Below are positions 1-8,601 of a DNA stretch of 64,000 nucleotides, piece by piece (position 1 is the stretch's first letter; each line of letters opens with the position of its first letter). The stretch is taken from contig NZ_JABULH010000008.1 in the NCBI RefSeq assembly GCF_013328205.1, forward strand, positions 1-64,000. Direction: 5' to 3'. Source of the DNA: Sphingomonas hominis. Lineage in GTDB: Bacteria > Pseudomonadota > Alphaproteobacteria > Sphingomonadales > Sphingomonadaceae. The translations under genes and the position numbers were made by a program. The notes below the pieces were generated by a model that saw nothing but the letters and a program-made list of their open reading frames with translations, had not been told where the DNA came from and ran no database searches.

Positions 1-74
1 ACCACCGGGATGAGGGGTCCCTTTTCGACGCCGATCACCCCGCTACCGGGGTCCTTTTTCCACGCCGATCCACA
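1..74. repeat. Remnant of an IS21-like element end (two imperfect direct repeats)
   Basis: Two copies of a block built around GGGGTCC-TTTT-CACGCCGATC lie about 37 bases apart and end in a CA dinucleotide near position 74. Multiple direct repeats of this look at the termini are typical of alphaproteobacterial IS21-family elements. No istA or istB gene is inside the window, so only the end is seen. The identification rests on recalled family resemblance. Confidence 0.4.
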
Positions 75-133
75 GCCTTAAGCCCGCAAGCGCTACGCCC
101 GCGGACGATCGGCGCATTCGCGAATGTTTCTCT

Positions 134-1138
134 ATGGATGCGCCTCCAGGCATTGTGCCGCCTCCGATCCCGCCCTTTCGTTTGATCTTGGTGGCGGCAG
201 ATGCGCTGCCGCCCGGACCGACCAAGGCACAGCTCCTCTATATGGCGACATGGGATAACGTACCCGAACGTCCCGTTGGCGGGGCGGCCCATGCTGTTCG
301 CCGACTGCGCGCTTTGGTTCCCCTTCTCGATGGCGACACGCGACGGCAGGCAGTCGAACGGCTCGATACAATCGAGGTCGATCTGATCGAGGGCAGGCCG
401 GATGATGCCATCGCGAGGATACAAAGCGGCTTTGCTAAGAAGCGAGCCACGGGTGAGAGGCTTTTGCCGGAGCCGGGAACTCAGGCGCAAGGCCTCATTG
501 CCGAGTTCTTCAAAGCGCGTGATTTCGACCGCGCCATGCTGGTGACGAACCTGCTGCCTCCCTCCGCCGACTGCACGATGGTGGATGATGGGCTGACCGG
601 TGTCGCCGGATGGGTTCTTCCGACGCAGGAAAGCACGGTGGTAGCGACCTATATGGCGCGGCTTGAGTCGTCGGGATCATTGGCGCGCCTGTGCCCGAAC
701 GGACTGGGCGAAGAGATCGCCGCAGAAGTTTGGCTCCAGGCAGGTGACGACGCCAAGGCGTTAGCTGCCGCGACTAAAACCGGTAGTCTTCTGGTCCTTG
801 CAAAGACGCGTCTCGCGATTGTTGAACGCCGCCTCGGATCGGGCGACATGGCCAGCGCGAGGTCACTGCTACAGACGGCAGCAGCCGCAGCTCCCGCGCT
901 GGACGTCGGCGACCAGTTTGCCCGCGCCGCAGCTGCCCGGCAGCGGATTCAGCTGATCCACCTTCTCGCTAAGGTCGGCGAAGCCGAAATGGCCGAGCGG
1001 CTTGCTGCTGCTTACCCCGGTCCGGGGTGGCGTGGTTTCGCTTACTCCGTCATTGTTGCGACGATGAATCGCGAGCGTGCCGGCCCCACTTGGGCTGGCC
1101 CGTTCCTTGATCTTCAGGAAGTACCAGCTGACCACTGA
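134..1138 (+). CDS. Hypothetical protein, probably 5'-truncated
   Basis: I do not recognise this 334-residue protein. It is rich in Ala and Leu, has no signal peptide or membrane segment, and its helical stretches with repeated Ala/Leu pairs (about residues 190-300) could form a TPR-like solenoid. The frame stays open upstream of the ATG back to base 14, through the IS21-like repeat that ends near base 74, and there is no convincing ribosome binding site before the ATG. The likely explanation is that an IS21-like element cut off the original 5' end, so the listed start is only the first available ATG. It converges on the lipoprotein gene that ends at 1155. Confidence 0.5.
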   Translation: MDAPPGIVPPPIPPFRLILVAADALPPGPTKAQLLYMATWDNVPERPVGGAAHAVRRLRALVPLLDGDTRRQAVERLDTIEVDLIEGRPDDAIARIQSGFAKKRATGERLLPEPGTQAQGLIAEFFKARDFDRAMLVTNLLPPSADCTMVDDGLTGVAGWVLPTQESTVVATYMARLESSGSLARLCPNGLGEEIAAEVWLQAGDDAKALAAATKTGSLLVLAKTRLAIVERRLGSGDMASARSLLQTAAAAAPALDVGDQFARAAAARQRIQLIHLLAKVGEAEMAERLAAAYPGPGWRGFAYSVIVATMNRERAGPTWAGPFLDLQEVPADH

Positions 1139-1154
1139 GCGTGGATCGGCCGGC

Positions 1155-1670
1155 TCACGGATGAAATCCTTGACGCTGTGCGGCTGCCATCAGCTCCTGT
1201 CCCCGCGCAACTTCCTGCTCGATGCCGCGTCCCTCGACGAGCATTCGTCCGAGCCGATATTTCGCCTCCGCATTACCCGGTCCGCCGTCAGCGTTCGGAA
1301 TCATCATGACCTGCCCCGACCCGCCAAGTCGCACGGGCGGCGAGTAGATGCTGGTGAAGGCGGGCCGGTCCTGCGCCGCTTTCTCGTACAACGCAGCGGC
1401 GCTAACGTCGTCACGCGTGACGCCCTCGCCCGTTTCCAGCGCGCGGGCGAGCTCGATCATGGCCGACCGTTCGCCCTGTTCGGCTCGGCATCGCAGATGT
1501 GGGAGGCGCACCGTCTCGTCGGCGTAGGTGTAGCGGATGCGCGTGACGCCGCTTGCGTCGGCGATTGGAACGGCACCGATCCCGCGTAGGCCAGCACAGC
1601 TTGTTGACATCTTAGGCGTGGCGCAACCGGCAAGGAGCAAAAGGGCCAAGACCATCGACCCAGCTTTCAC
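1155..1670 (-). CDS. Sel1-repeat lipoprotein
   Basis: This is a secreted lipoprotein of about 171 residues. The N-terminus has a hydrophobic stretch ending in the lipobox LLAGC, so the mature protein should be lipid-anchored. The C-terminal half has Sel1-like (TPR-type) repeats with the patterns AMIELARALETGEGV and AKYRLGRMLVEGRGI, a fold used for protein contacts. The chosen start is a GTG that overlaps the TGA of the upstream ankyrin lipoprotein gene by four bases (GTGA), implying translational coupling; an ATG at 1700 would need a much longer overlap. The pair may form an envelope-associated complex. The function is unknown. Confidence 0.65.
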   Translation of the reverse strand: MKAGSMVLALLLLAGCATPKMSTSCAGLRGIGAVPIADASGVTRIRYTYADETVRLPHLRCRAEQGERSAMIELARALETGEGVTRDDVSAAALYEKAAQDRPAFTSIYSPPVRLGGSGQVMMIPNADGGPGNAEAKYRLGRMLVEGRGIEQEVARGQELMAAAQRQGFHP

Positions 1671-3955
1671 TGCACTTCCCCGTTCGGCACGAGATCCCAA
1701 TCGACGTCGCCGCGCGCTTCCTGTCGCTTGCTCGACTTGCCCGATGGCAGCTGGGCAGAGGTCACGCCGCCCAGCTTGCGCAACGCCTCAGCCATCAGTG
1801 GCTTTCTCCGCTGGAGCGCGACGTCGACCATGGTGTCGCCGTCTCCTTCCAGTCCCGAAAGGGTGTTCACGTCCGCTCCCGCCCTGACCAGCACTGCGGC
1901 GCTCGCCGGGTTCTTGCATGCGGCAGCGACAATCCAGAGCGGCGGCTCGCCGTTCAGACGCGCGTCGAGCGGGTAGTTGATCTTGACCCCGGCACTGGTC
2001 AGGAGTTCTCCTGTCGACGGCTTGCACGCACTCGACAGGCCTGCCCACGATTGCCACAGTTGGTCGGGTCGTTCCGCCTTTTCACCACGAAACCCTGCTC
2101 CAAGCATCAGGCGAATGACGTCGTCCCATCCTGCGCGAACTGCCGGACCCAGCGCTTCTTCCATCGCTTGCGGGCCATCAGTGGCCGCGACCAGTTGAAC
2201 AAGCGAACGGATCATTGCCATCTTCTCCGCATCGGGTGCGTTCGGCAGTGCCTCGGTCGTGGGATCCTCAAGCGGCTCCATGGGGATGCGCGGCTCGATC
2301 CGCCCCATGTAGCCGGTCAGGGCCGGAGTTACGCCGATCGGCTTCAGGGCTGCAAGTGATGCGACGAGCGCCGGATCGTTTCTCTCAACTGCCGCATTGG
2401 CAGCCCTAGGAAAACTGTCGAGCCGCTGCTTGAGCGCGAGCAGACCGTCCCATGATGCGATCTGCGGAAACCGAGAGTCGGGAAAGGCTGTCTGACTTTG
2501 GTCGTGAAATCGGTCCAACCGTATAGGCCCAGCCAGCGGTGCCAGCGCCGTTATCATGGCTGCGGTCCCGTGTTGTGCGACCACGTCGACGATCGTCGCA
2601 CGGCGATACTCGTGAAGGTCGGCCGCCTCGCGGGCGAGTGCGAGGAGCCCGGCGGTGTCGCCCGCCTTTATCCTAGCCTCGATCCGAAGTCGGCGATCAG
2701 CGGCTTCGCGCACGCACGTGGCAAGCGCGTCGATGTCGCCGCGTGAAGCGGCCATCCGGCAGGAAGCCAAGCGTGGCTGAGGCAGAAGGTTCAGCTCGCC
2801 GCCATAGTTCGCGAGGAAGACCAGAGCGCCTTCCTGCCCAGCCTTGGCTGCAGCCGCCCATAGCACCGACTCTGCTTTTGATCGGCCGAGCTCTTTTTCG
2901 TGCAAAGCCACGTAGCGCTGCGCCAGATCGAAGCGGTCCGCCCTCATCAGCCGATGCACCCAGAAGGACGGATCGCCGCCTTCCAGCAGCGGCAATAGCC
3001 GGGCGACGGCAACCTCCTGCCGCGTGTCGAGTGCGCGAGTGAAACCAGACCCGATCTCGGCCTGGATAGCAGTCCGCTCGCCCGCGACAGCGGTCGCCTT
3101 CCGGTCGCGCACGGCACGCTCAAGCAGGTCGGCTTGGCCAGCCATGACCAGAAGGCCGATCCAGTCGCACTCGGGTGCGGTCAGCTGTTCCGGTTCGGGA
3201 CGGTCCACGCACAGGCCGGTCGTACCGCTGAACTTGGCGCCGCGATCCAGCATCGTGGCAACGAGCGCGGCATTCTTCATCCGGACGGCCTTCGCGAGCG
3301 GAGCCGGCCCGTCATAGTCACCCCCGCTGGAGGGTGGCCGTATGCTGGGATCGGAGCCGCGTTCGACGAGCAGGCGCGCCATCTCGCCATCGTTGCGGTA
3401 CAGGGCCCAGTTCAAGGCGGTATGCCCCAGCAGGTCACGCGCATTGATGTCGGCGCCGGCCGGCACGCTCGCCAGCACGGCCGGATCGGCGCTGCGCGCA
3501 GCCTCGGCAAAGGTGCGTACCGTACCGGTATAGCGGGCCTTCGGCCGCTTTCCCTCACGTGCGCAGAGTTCGGGGTAAAGGAACGCCGGTTGATCGACGA
3601 GTGCTTGATTATAGCGGGTAACGAAGCGGACGGCCGCCTCTCCGTGGGTCACCTCCTCCTTGCTGGTGATGACATCGTCCGCGACATACCATTTGCCGAT
3701 CGCGGGCCGCGTCCAGACGGCGCAGGAAACACCTGGCAGGCTCCAGCCAGACGGCATCGGGCCGATGTAGTTGGTCCCGGCAAGGCGGGAGTCGCCTCGG
3801 GTGGCAGCACTCGCGGCCTCCTTGGCCGGATCGCGCGCCTTCAGCCGAGCGGTCTTCTGCCGCAGAACCTGTTCCACGGTCTGCGCTGAAGACTGCCCCG
3901 TACAGGCAGTCGGTATCAGCAGGGAGAACAGAACGACCGGCACCGAACGCAACAT
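1667..3955 (-). CDS. Ankyrin-repeat lipoprotein
   Basis: This 762-residue protein begins with a signal peptide and lipobox (LIPTAC), so it should be a lipoprotein. Ankyrin repeats are visible near the N-terminus (DLLGHTALNWALYRNDGEM, then a repeat with ARLLVERGSDPS) and again near the C-terminus (EPPLWIVAAACKNP, then VLVRAGADVNT). The middle is helical and without a recognised domain. It is coupled to the downstream Sel1-repeat lipoprotein gene by a four-base overlap. Two surface or periplasmic proteins made only of protein-interaction repeats suggest a scaffolding or effector-binding role, but nothing in the sequence shows a catalytic function. Confidence 0.7.
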   Translation of the reverse strand: MLRSVPVVLFSLLIPTACTGQSSAQTVEQVLRQKTARLKARDPAKEAASAATRGDSRLAGTNYIGPMPSGWSLPGVSCAVWTRPAIGKWYVADDVITSKEEVTHGEAAVRFVTRYNQALVDQPAFLYPELCAREGKRPKARYTGTVRTFAEAARSADPAVLASVPAGADINARDLLGHTALNWALYRNDGEMARLLVERGSDPSIRPPSSGGDYDGPAPLAKAVRMKNAALVATMLDRGAKFSGTTGLCVDRPEPEQLTAPECDWIGLLVMAGQADLLERAVRDRKATAVAGERTAIQAEIGSGFTRALDTRQEVAVARLLPLLEGGDPSFWVHRLMRADRFDLAQRYVALHEKELGRSKAESVLWAAAAKAGQEGALVFLANYGGELNLLPQPRLASCRMAASRGDIDALATCVREAADRRLRIEARIKAGDTAGLLALAREAADLHEYRRATIVDVVAQHGTAAMITALAPLAGPIRLDRFHDQSQTAFPDSRFPQIASWDGLLALKQRLDSFPRAANAAVERNDPALVASLAALKPIGVTPALTGYMGRIEPRIPMEPLEDPTTEALPNAPDAEKMAMIRSLVQLVAATDGPQAMEEALGPAVRAGWDDVIRLMLGAGFRGEKAERPDQLWQSWAGLSSACKPSTGELLTSAGVKINYPLDARLNGEPPLWIVAAACKNPASAAVLVRAGADVNTLSGLEGDGDTMVDVALQRRKPLMAEALRKLGGVTSAQLPSGKSSKRQEARGDVDWDLVPNGEVQ

Positions 3956-3987
3956 TGCTCTCTCCCCTTGTCGAACTCGTGAGCGAC

Positions 3988-4731
3988 TTATCTAGGCGAA
4001 CACCGGTAGAGCCAAGCACCGGGCCGAACGCGGCAACTCAGATCAGCTGGCAGGGCGTCGTCCCAAGCTTGCCCTTCTCGTTCTGGTCGGAAGTCGCGAG
4101 GTCGGTGCCAGCGCCACGACGAAAAGTCGCTAGCCGCTACGATCACGTGCGATCCGGGTGAACCGCGCACCTTCGAACATGGGCGCGCCTCGAAGTGTCG
4201 CACCCATAGGCCTCCCAGCCACCCGCGTTCAACGACACCGGTCAGGCAATAACCTTCTCTGACGTAGCGTCCTTTGATGTTTGCGGCCGCGATATGATCC
4301 GGCCCGGTCGGATCGAGCGGGGAGAGGGTCGCGATCTGAATGCCCGACGTCCGTCGTCGGGCTGGTAGCTTCTCCAGCTTGACGATGGGCAGCTCCACTT
4401 CTTGCCGGTGCACGACGCGCAGTTGATCCAGCCAGGCGCCGCTTCCTGCCCCTCCCAGCGCACCCAGGAGAATACAACCCGCGGTCACCTTCCCCCGCGA
4501 CCACCATGTGCGCGCCTGAAAAAGTGGAGAGCACAGGGTGCGGATAAGTGCGCCCACCGCGGCACCGATCAGCCCGCCCCAACCGAACACTTGGAGAAGA
4601 CCGCTACCGATGGGAACTGGTGCCTGAAGAAGATAGGTGAGCGGCAACGACAGCCCGACGACGAGGAAGGCCAGCCACAAGCCGATCCGAGCGATCGATC
4701 CCGACCCCTCCGGTTCTCGCTTGATGCCCAT
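3988..4731 (-). CDS. Membrane protein of unknown function
   Basis: The 247-residue product has three likely membrane spans in its first 110 residues: one near residues 14-36, one with a GWGGLIGAAVGALI glycine zipper, and one near CILLGALGGAGSGAWL. A soluble C-terminal domain of about 130 residues follows, with several Cys (REGYCLTG, RPCSKV, LSCRV, YRCS) that could form disulfides if it is periplasmic. I do not recognise the family. It lies 32 bases upstream of the ankyrin lipoprotein gene on the same strand and could belong to the same operon. Confidence 0.55.
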   Translation of the reverse strand: MGIKREPEGSGSIARIGLWLAFLVVGLSLPLTYLLQAPVPIGSGLLQVFGWGGLIGAAVGALIRTLCSPLFQARTWWSRGKVTAGCILLGALGGAGSGAWLDQLRVVHRQEVELPIVKLEKLPARRRTSGIQIATLSPLDPTGPDHIAAANIKGRYVREGYCLTGVVERGWLGGLWVRHFEARPCSKVRGSPGSHVIVAASDFSSWRWHRPRDFRPEREGQAWDDALPADLSCRVRPGAWLYRCSPR

Positions 4732-4752
4732 CAGGGTTCCTCGTTTGACAAG

Positions 4753-5385
4753 CTACGCAGACCGCCCCCTGCGTTGCAGCAGCTTCTCGCCGTCGGGCCT
4801 GATCTCGCCCTTGGGGGTAACGTGGCGGTACAGGGTCTGCCGGGTGACGCCGAGTTCGGCGCACAGCTCGGCCACCTTGGTTTCGGGCTTGCCCATCGCG
4901 GCCTGGGCGAGGCGCAGCTTGGCAGGCGTCATCTTGAACGGGCGTCCGCCATGCCTACCGCGCGCACGAGCGGATGCGAGGCCGGCACGGGTGCGCTCGA
5001 CGATCAATTCGCGCTCGAACTCGGCAAGGCCGGCGAAGATCGCGAAGATCAGCCGGCCGTTGGCGGTGGTCGTGTCGATCGACGCACCTTCCCCCGCCAG
5101 CACCTTGAGGCCGACTTCCCGCTTCGTCAGCTCGCCAACAAGGTTGACGAGATGGCGCAGGTCGCGCCCCAACCGATCGAGCTTCCACACCACCAGCGTG
5201 TCGCCGCGCCGCAGCGCCTTGATGCAGGCGTCGAGCCCGGGGCGCGTGTCGCGCCGACCCGAAGCGGCATCCTCGTAGATGTGCTCGGGATCGACACCGG
5301 CCGAAACCAGCGCGTCGCGCTGGAGGTCATGGACCTGGCTGCCGTCCGCCTTGGACACCCGTGCGTAGCCGATCTGGGTCGTCAC
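4753..5385 (-). CDS. tnpR: Tn3-family resolvase (serine recombinase)
   Basis: TnpR resolves transposition cointegrates by recombining two res sites through a 5'-phosphoserine intermediate. The N-terminus reads TTQIGYARVS with the catalytic Ser, followed by the family motifs LVVWKLDRLGRD and EFERELIVERTRAGL. A C-terminal helix-turn-helix is visible in KVAELCAELGVTRQTLYRHV. The start is placed at the GTG giving TTQIGYARVS; an upstream ATG at 5445 would add 20 residues not found in this family. The gene is divergent from tnpA, as in Tn3 itself, with the probable res site between them. Length (210 residues) is close to typical resolvases. Confidence 0.92.
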   Translation of the reverse strand: MTTQIGYARVSKADGSQVHDLQRDALVSAGVDPEHIYEDAASGRRDTRPGLDACIKALRRGDTLVVWKLDRLGRDLRHLVNLVGELTKREVGLKVLAGEGASIDTTTANGRLIFAIFAGLAEFERELIVERTRAGLASARARGRHGGRPFKMTPAKLRLAQAAMGKPETKVAELCAELGVTRQTLYRHVTPKGEIRPDGEKLLQRRGRSA

Positions 5386-5521
5386 ATATACGTCCGTTCG
5401 TGTGACGGAGCAGGAACGCTGCTCCAACAGCACACATCCTGTCACTTAACCCGTGTTCCTGTCTATGCTCCGCGAACAATCCGAGCAGCTGATTTCGTGA
5501 CGCTACGCCGAAGGGAGCACG
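5386..5521. other. Probable res site and divergent tnpR/tnpA promoters
   Basis: The 136 bases between the divergent tnpR and tnpA starts are where Tn3-group elements place the three-subsite res locus. Several short inverted segments are visible, including GGAGCAG-GAACG-CTGCTCC near 5410. The subsites cannot be delimited by eye. Confidence 0.5.
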
Positions 5522-8491
5522 ATGCCGGCGAAGACGATCCTCTCACCCGGCCAGCGCGCCGCCCTATTCAACCCTCCGGGCGACCGCGACACCATCGAGC
5601 GGCTTTACACGCTCGGCCCTGACGATCTCGCCCAGGTCTGCCGGAGACGGCGCGGGGCCAACCGCATCGGCTATGCTGTCCAGCTCTGCTATCTTCGGCA
5701 TCCCGGCCGAGCGCTGTTTCCCGACGAACTGCCTTCGCGCGATATGCTGGATCTGCTCGCGGCACAGATCGGCGGGTCGGCCGAGGACTTCGCCCGTTAT
5801 GCGGAGCGCGCACCGACGCTGCGCGAGCACCGCGCCGAGATCGGGCCATATCTCGGCATGCGCCCGTTCGAGCGCTCTGACCTGCGCGCCATGCTCACGC
5901 TCGGGCAGGAGGTGGCGACATCGACCGATCGCGGCGAGCCGATCGTCGCCGCCATGGTCGAGCGGTTGCGACACGTCCGCGTGGTCGTGCCCGCTGCGTC
6001 GACACTGGAGCGCGTAGCGCTGATCGCCCGCGCCCAGGCGCGACGCGTCGCACATGCCGGACTGATCCGCGACCTGACAGCCGAACAGGAGCTGGCGCTC
6101 GCAGGCCTGATCGATCCCGGCGAACAGGGTCGGACCGGTCTTGGTTGGCTCCGGGAGTGGCCGGAAGCCCCGACCGCATCGAATCTGAAGGCGATCGCCG
6201 AGCGGCTGTCCCGCGTTCGCTCGCTAAGGATCGAGCCAGAGCGGGCGCGGCGCATTCACGCTGCCCGCTACTCCGTGATTGCCCGTGTCGCCAATATCGT
6301 CACAGCGCAGGCGCTGCGGCGTATGGAGCGGCGCCGGCGAGTGGCGACGCTGGTCGCGGCCGTGATCGAGCTGGAGGCGGCGTTGACCGACGCGGCGCTC
6401 GTCATGGCCGAGAAAATGGTCGGCTCGTTGTTCCGGCGAGCCGACCGGACCCGATCCGAGCGGCTGCTCGGCGAGGCACGGCTGCTCAAGGACACGGCTC
6501 GCGTCCATGCCCAGCTCGGCCGCCTGCTGATCGACACACGCGTGAGCGGCCGCGACCCGCTGCGAGCGATCGGTGACCGGATCGGATGGGACCAGCTGGA
6601 GCGCAGTGTGCGGTTCGCCGAAGAGCTGACCCGTGGCAACGAGGACGGGCTGGACGAGGTGGTGCAGCGACATGCCGAAGTGCGACGCTTCGCCCCGACA
6701 CTCTATAATGCGTTCACCTTCCGCGCCGCCCGCTCCGGCGATCCGTTGCTCGGTGCCATCGACGTGCTGCGACGCATGTATCGCGACGGCCGATCGGTGC
6801 TGCCCAAGCGCGTGCCAACCACCTTTCTGCGCCCGCGATGGCGGAAGGTGGTGTTTCCGGATGGAGGCGGGATCGACCGCCGCGCCTATGAGGTCGCCGT
6901 CATCGTCCACCTGCGCGAGCGCCTCGCATCGGGGAGCGTCTGGGTCGACGGGAGCCGTGCCTATCGCACGCTCGACGATTATCTCCTGCCCCAACCCGCG
7001 TTTGCGGCCATGCGCGACGATGACGGGTTGGGATTGGCGGTTCCGTCAAGCTTCGCGGACTGGCATGCCGAACGCCGCGCTACCCTGGCCCGCCGCATGG
7101 GCGAGGTGGAACGTGCGGCCTCGGCCGGCGAGCTGGTCGACGTCGTGATTGCAGGCGGCGATCTCGTCGTCTCACCGCTCAGGCGCGCGGTGCCGGATCC
7201 TGCCGACGAGCTGAAGACGAAGCTCTACGCTCTGCTGCCGCGCGTGCGTGTCACCGACCTGCTGGTCGAGGTGGCCGCCTGGTCGGGCTTCGCGGACGGC
7301 TTCGTCCACGCGCGCAGCGGCGAGCCCGCGGCCGACCAGGCTGCACTGATGGGCACGATCCTGGCTGACGCGACCAACCTCGGCCTTGGCCGCATGGCGG
7401 AGAGTTCACGCGGACTGACCCTTGCGCGCCTGCGCTGGACGGCCGAGTGGCACGTGCGCGACGAGACCTACCTGTCAGGGCTCGCCTCCATCGTCGACGC
7501 GCACAACGCGCATCCGCTCGGCCAGGTGTGGGGCTCGGGCGAGCTGTCGTCCTCGGACGGCCAGTTCTTCCGAGCGGGCGGTCGCGGCGAGGCACGCGCC
7601 GACGTCAATGCCCGCTACGGATCGGAGCCTGGCGTTCTGTTCTACACCCATGTCACCGACCGGTTCACGCCGTTCCACACCAAGGTCATCGCCGCGAACG
7701 CCGGCGAGGCAGCCCACGTCATCGACGGCCTGCTCGACCACGAGAGCGAACTTACCATCCGGGAGCACGCGACCGACACCGCCGGCGCAGTCGACCATGT
7801 GTTCGGGCTTTGCTACCTCCTCGGCTTCCGGTTCGCACCGCGCATCCGCGACCTGAACGAGCGCCGGCTCTACGGGTTGGCCCCGCTCGATCCGTGGCCG
7901 ACGCTTCGTCCACTCGTCGCCGGGCCGATCAACATCAAGGCGATCGAGGAGAACTGGGACGAGACGCTCAGGCTTGCCGCGTCGATCAGGGCGGGTACGG
8001 TCAGCGCGTCCGCCATGCTGAAGAAGTTGGCGGGCTACCCGCGCCAGAACCCGGTTGCCCGGAGCTTGCGCGAAATCGGGCGCGTCGAGCGCACGCTGTT
8101 CATGCTCGACTGGCTCGACGATCCCGAGCAGCGACGCCGCACCGGCAGCATCCTCAACAAGGGAGAGGCCCGAAACGCGCTCGCCCGCGCCATCTTCTTC
8201 AACCGTCTGGGTGAACTGCGCGACCGCACGTTCGAGAACCAGCGGCACCGCGCTTCCGGGCTGACCCTGGTCACGGCTGCGGTCGCGCTCTGGAATACCG
8301 TCTACCTCGACCGGGCCGTCCGCCACCTGCGGTCGACAGGCACAGATGTACCCGACGAGCTGCTCGCCCACGTTGCACCGCTGGGCTGGGAGCATATCGG
8401 CCTCACCGGCGACTATCTCTGGAGCGAGATCGAGAAGCCGCGCGGGCGCTTCAGGCCGCTGCGCACCACCACGGCCGAGCGCCGAGCTTAG
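5522..8491 (+). CDS. tnpA: Tn3-family transposase
   Basis: TnpA carries out replicative transposition of the element. The 989-residue length and the overall pattern match Tn3-family DDE transposases: an N-terminal DNA-binding region beginning ILSPGQRAALFNPP, and a C-terminal catalytic domain with the Asp residues in THVTDRFTPFHTK and HATDTAGAVDH, and the Glu in REIGRVERTLF. The stop codon lies inside the right terminal inverted repeat, the usual compact arrangement. The gene appears intact. No matching left terminal repeat was found in the window, so the element may be truncated or may extend beyond it. Confidence 0.93.
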   Translation: MPAKTILSPGQRAALFNPPGDRDTIERLYTLGPDDLAQVCRRRRGANRIGYAVQLCYLRHPGRALFPDELPSRDMLDLLAAQIGGSAEDFARYAERAPTLREHRAEIGPYLGMRPFERSDLRAMLTLGQEVATSTDRGEPIVAAMVERLRHVRVVVPAASTLERVALIARAQARRVAHAGLIRDLTAEQELALAGLIDPGEQGRTGLGWLREWPEAPTASNLKAIAERLSRVRSLRIEPERARRIHAARYSVIARVANIVTAQALRRMERRRRVATLVAAVIELEAALTDAALVMAEKMVGSLFRRADRTRSERLLGEARLLKDTARVHAQLGRLLIDTRVSGRDPLRAIGDRIGWDQLERSVRFAEELTRGNEDGLDEVVQRHAEVRRFAPTLYNAFTFRAARSGDPLLGAIDVLRRMYRDGRSVLPKRVPTTFLRPRWRKVVFPDGGGIDRRAYEVAVIVHLRERLASGSVWVDGSRAYRTLDDYLLPQPAFAAMRDDDGLGLAVPSSFADWHAERRATLARRMGEVERAASAGELVDVVIAGGDLVVSPLRRAVPDPADELKTKLYALLPRVRVTDLLVEVAAWSGFADGFVHARSGEPAADQAALMGTILADATNLGLGRMAESSRGLTLARLRWTAEWHVRDETYLSGLASIVDAHNAHPLGQVWGSGELSSSDGQFFRAGGRGEARADVNARYGSEPGVLFYTHVTDRFTPFHTKVIAANAGEAAHVIDGLLDHESELTIREHATDTAGAVDHVFGLCYLLGFRFAPRIRDLNERRLYGLAPLDPWPTLRPLVAGPINIKAIEENWDETLRLAASIRAGTVSASAMLKKLAGYPRQNPVARSLREIGRVERTLFMLDWLDDPEQRRRTGSILNKGEARNALARAIFFNRLGELRDRTFENQRHRASGLTLVTAAVALWNTVYLDRAVRHLRSTGTDVPDELLAHVAPLGWEHIGLTGDYLWSEIEKPRGRFRPLRTTTAERRA

Positions 8492-8524
8492 CGTACGTTT
8501 TCGGGCCTTCTCTCACCGGTCCCC
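8487..8524 (-). repeat. 38-bp right terminal inverted repeat of the Tn3-family element
   Basis: Read inward on the minus strand this is a 38-base sequence beginning GGGGACCGG and ending GTACGCTAAG. It has the GGGG...TAAG ends and exact length expected of Tn3-family repeats, and it begins inside the tnpA stop codon. The neighbouring czcB frame runs into it. Confidence 0.85.
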
Positions 8525-8601
8525 TTCTCGGCCCCGCCGCACGCAGCGAGCGCCAGCGGAAGCAAGGCGGACAGTAGGGTCCGCGCATTATTGGTTTTCA
8601 T
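8488..8601 (-). pseudogene. czcB: N-terminal fragment of a CzcB-type efflux adaptor, cut by the Tn3 element
   Basis: An ATG overlaps the czcC stop codon (ATGA) and opens a 37-codon frame with a lipoprotein signal sequence and lipobox LALAACGG, the normal N-terminus of an RND membrane fusion protein. After about 26 native codons the frame enters the Tn3 terminal repeat and stops at its TAA. In czc-type operons the gene following czcC is czcB, so the identity is inferred from position and signal sequence. The rest of czcB, and czcA, are absent from the window, so this RND pump cannot be assembled from these genes. Confidence 0.75.

Noticed and set aside
4700-4760. Left terminal repeat of the Tn3-family element near the tnpR end
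   Set aside because: No sequence here or further left matches the 38-base right repeat; the GGG...TACGC-like stretch at 4739 is too weak.
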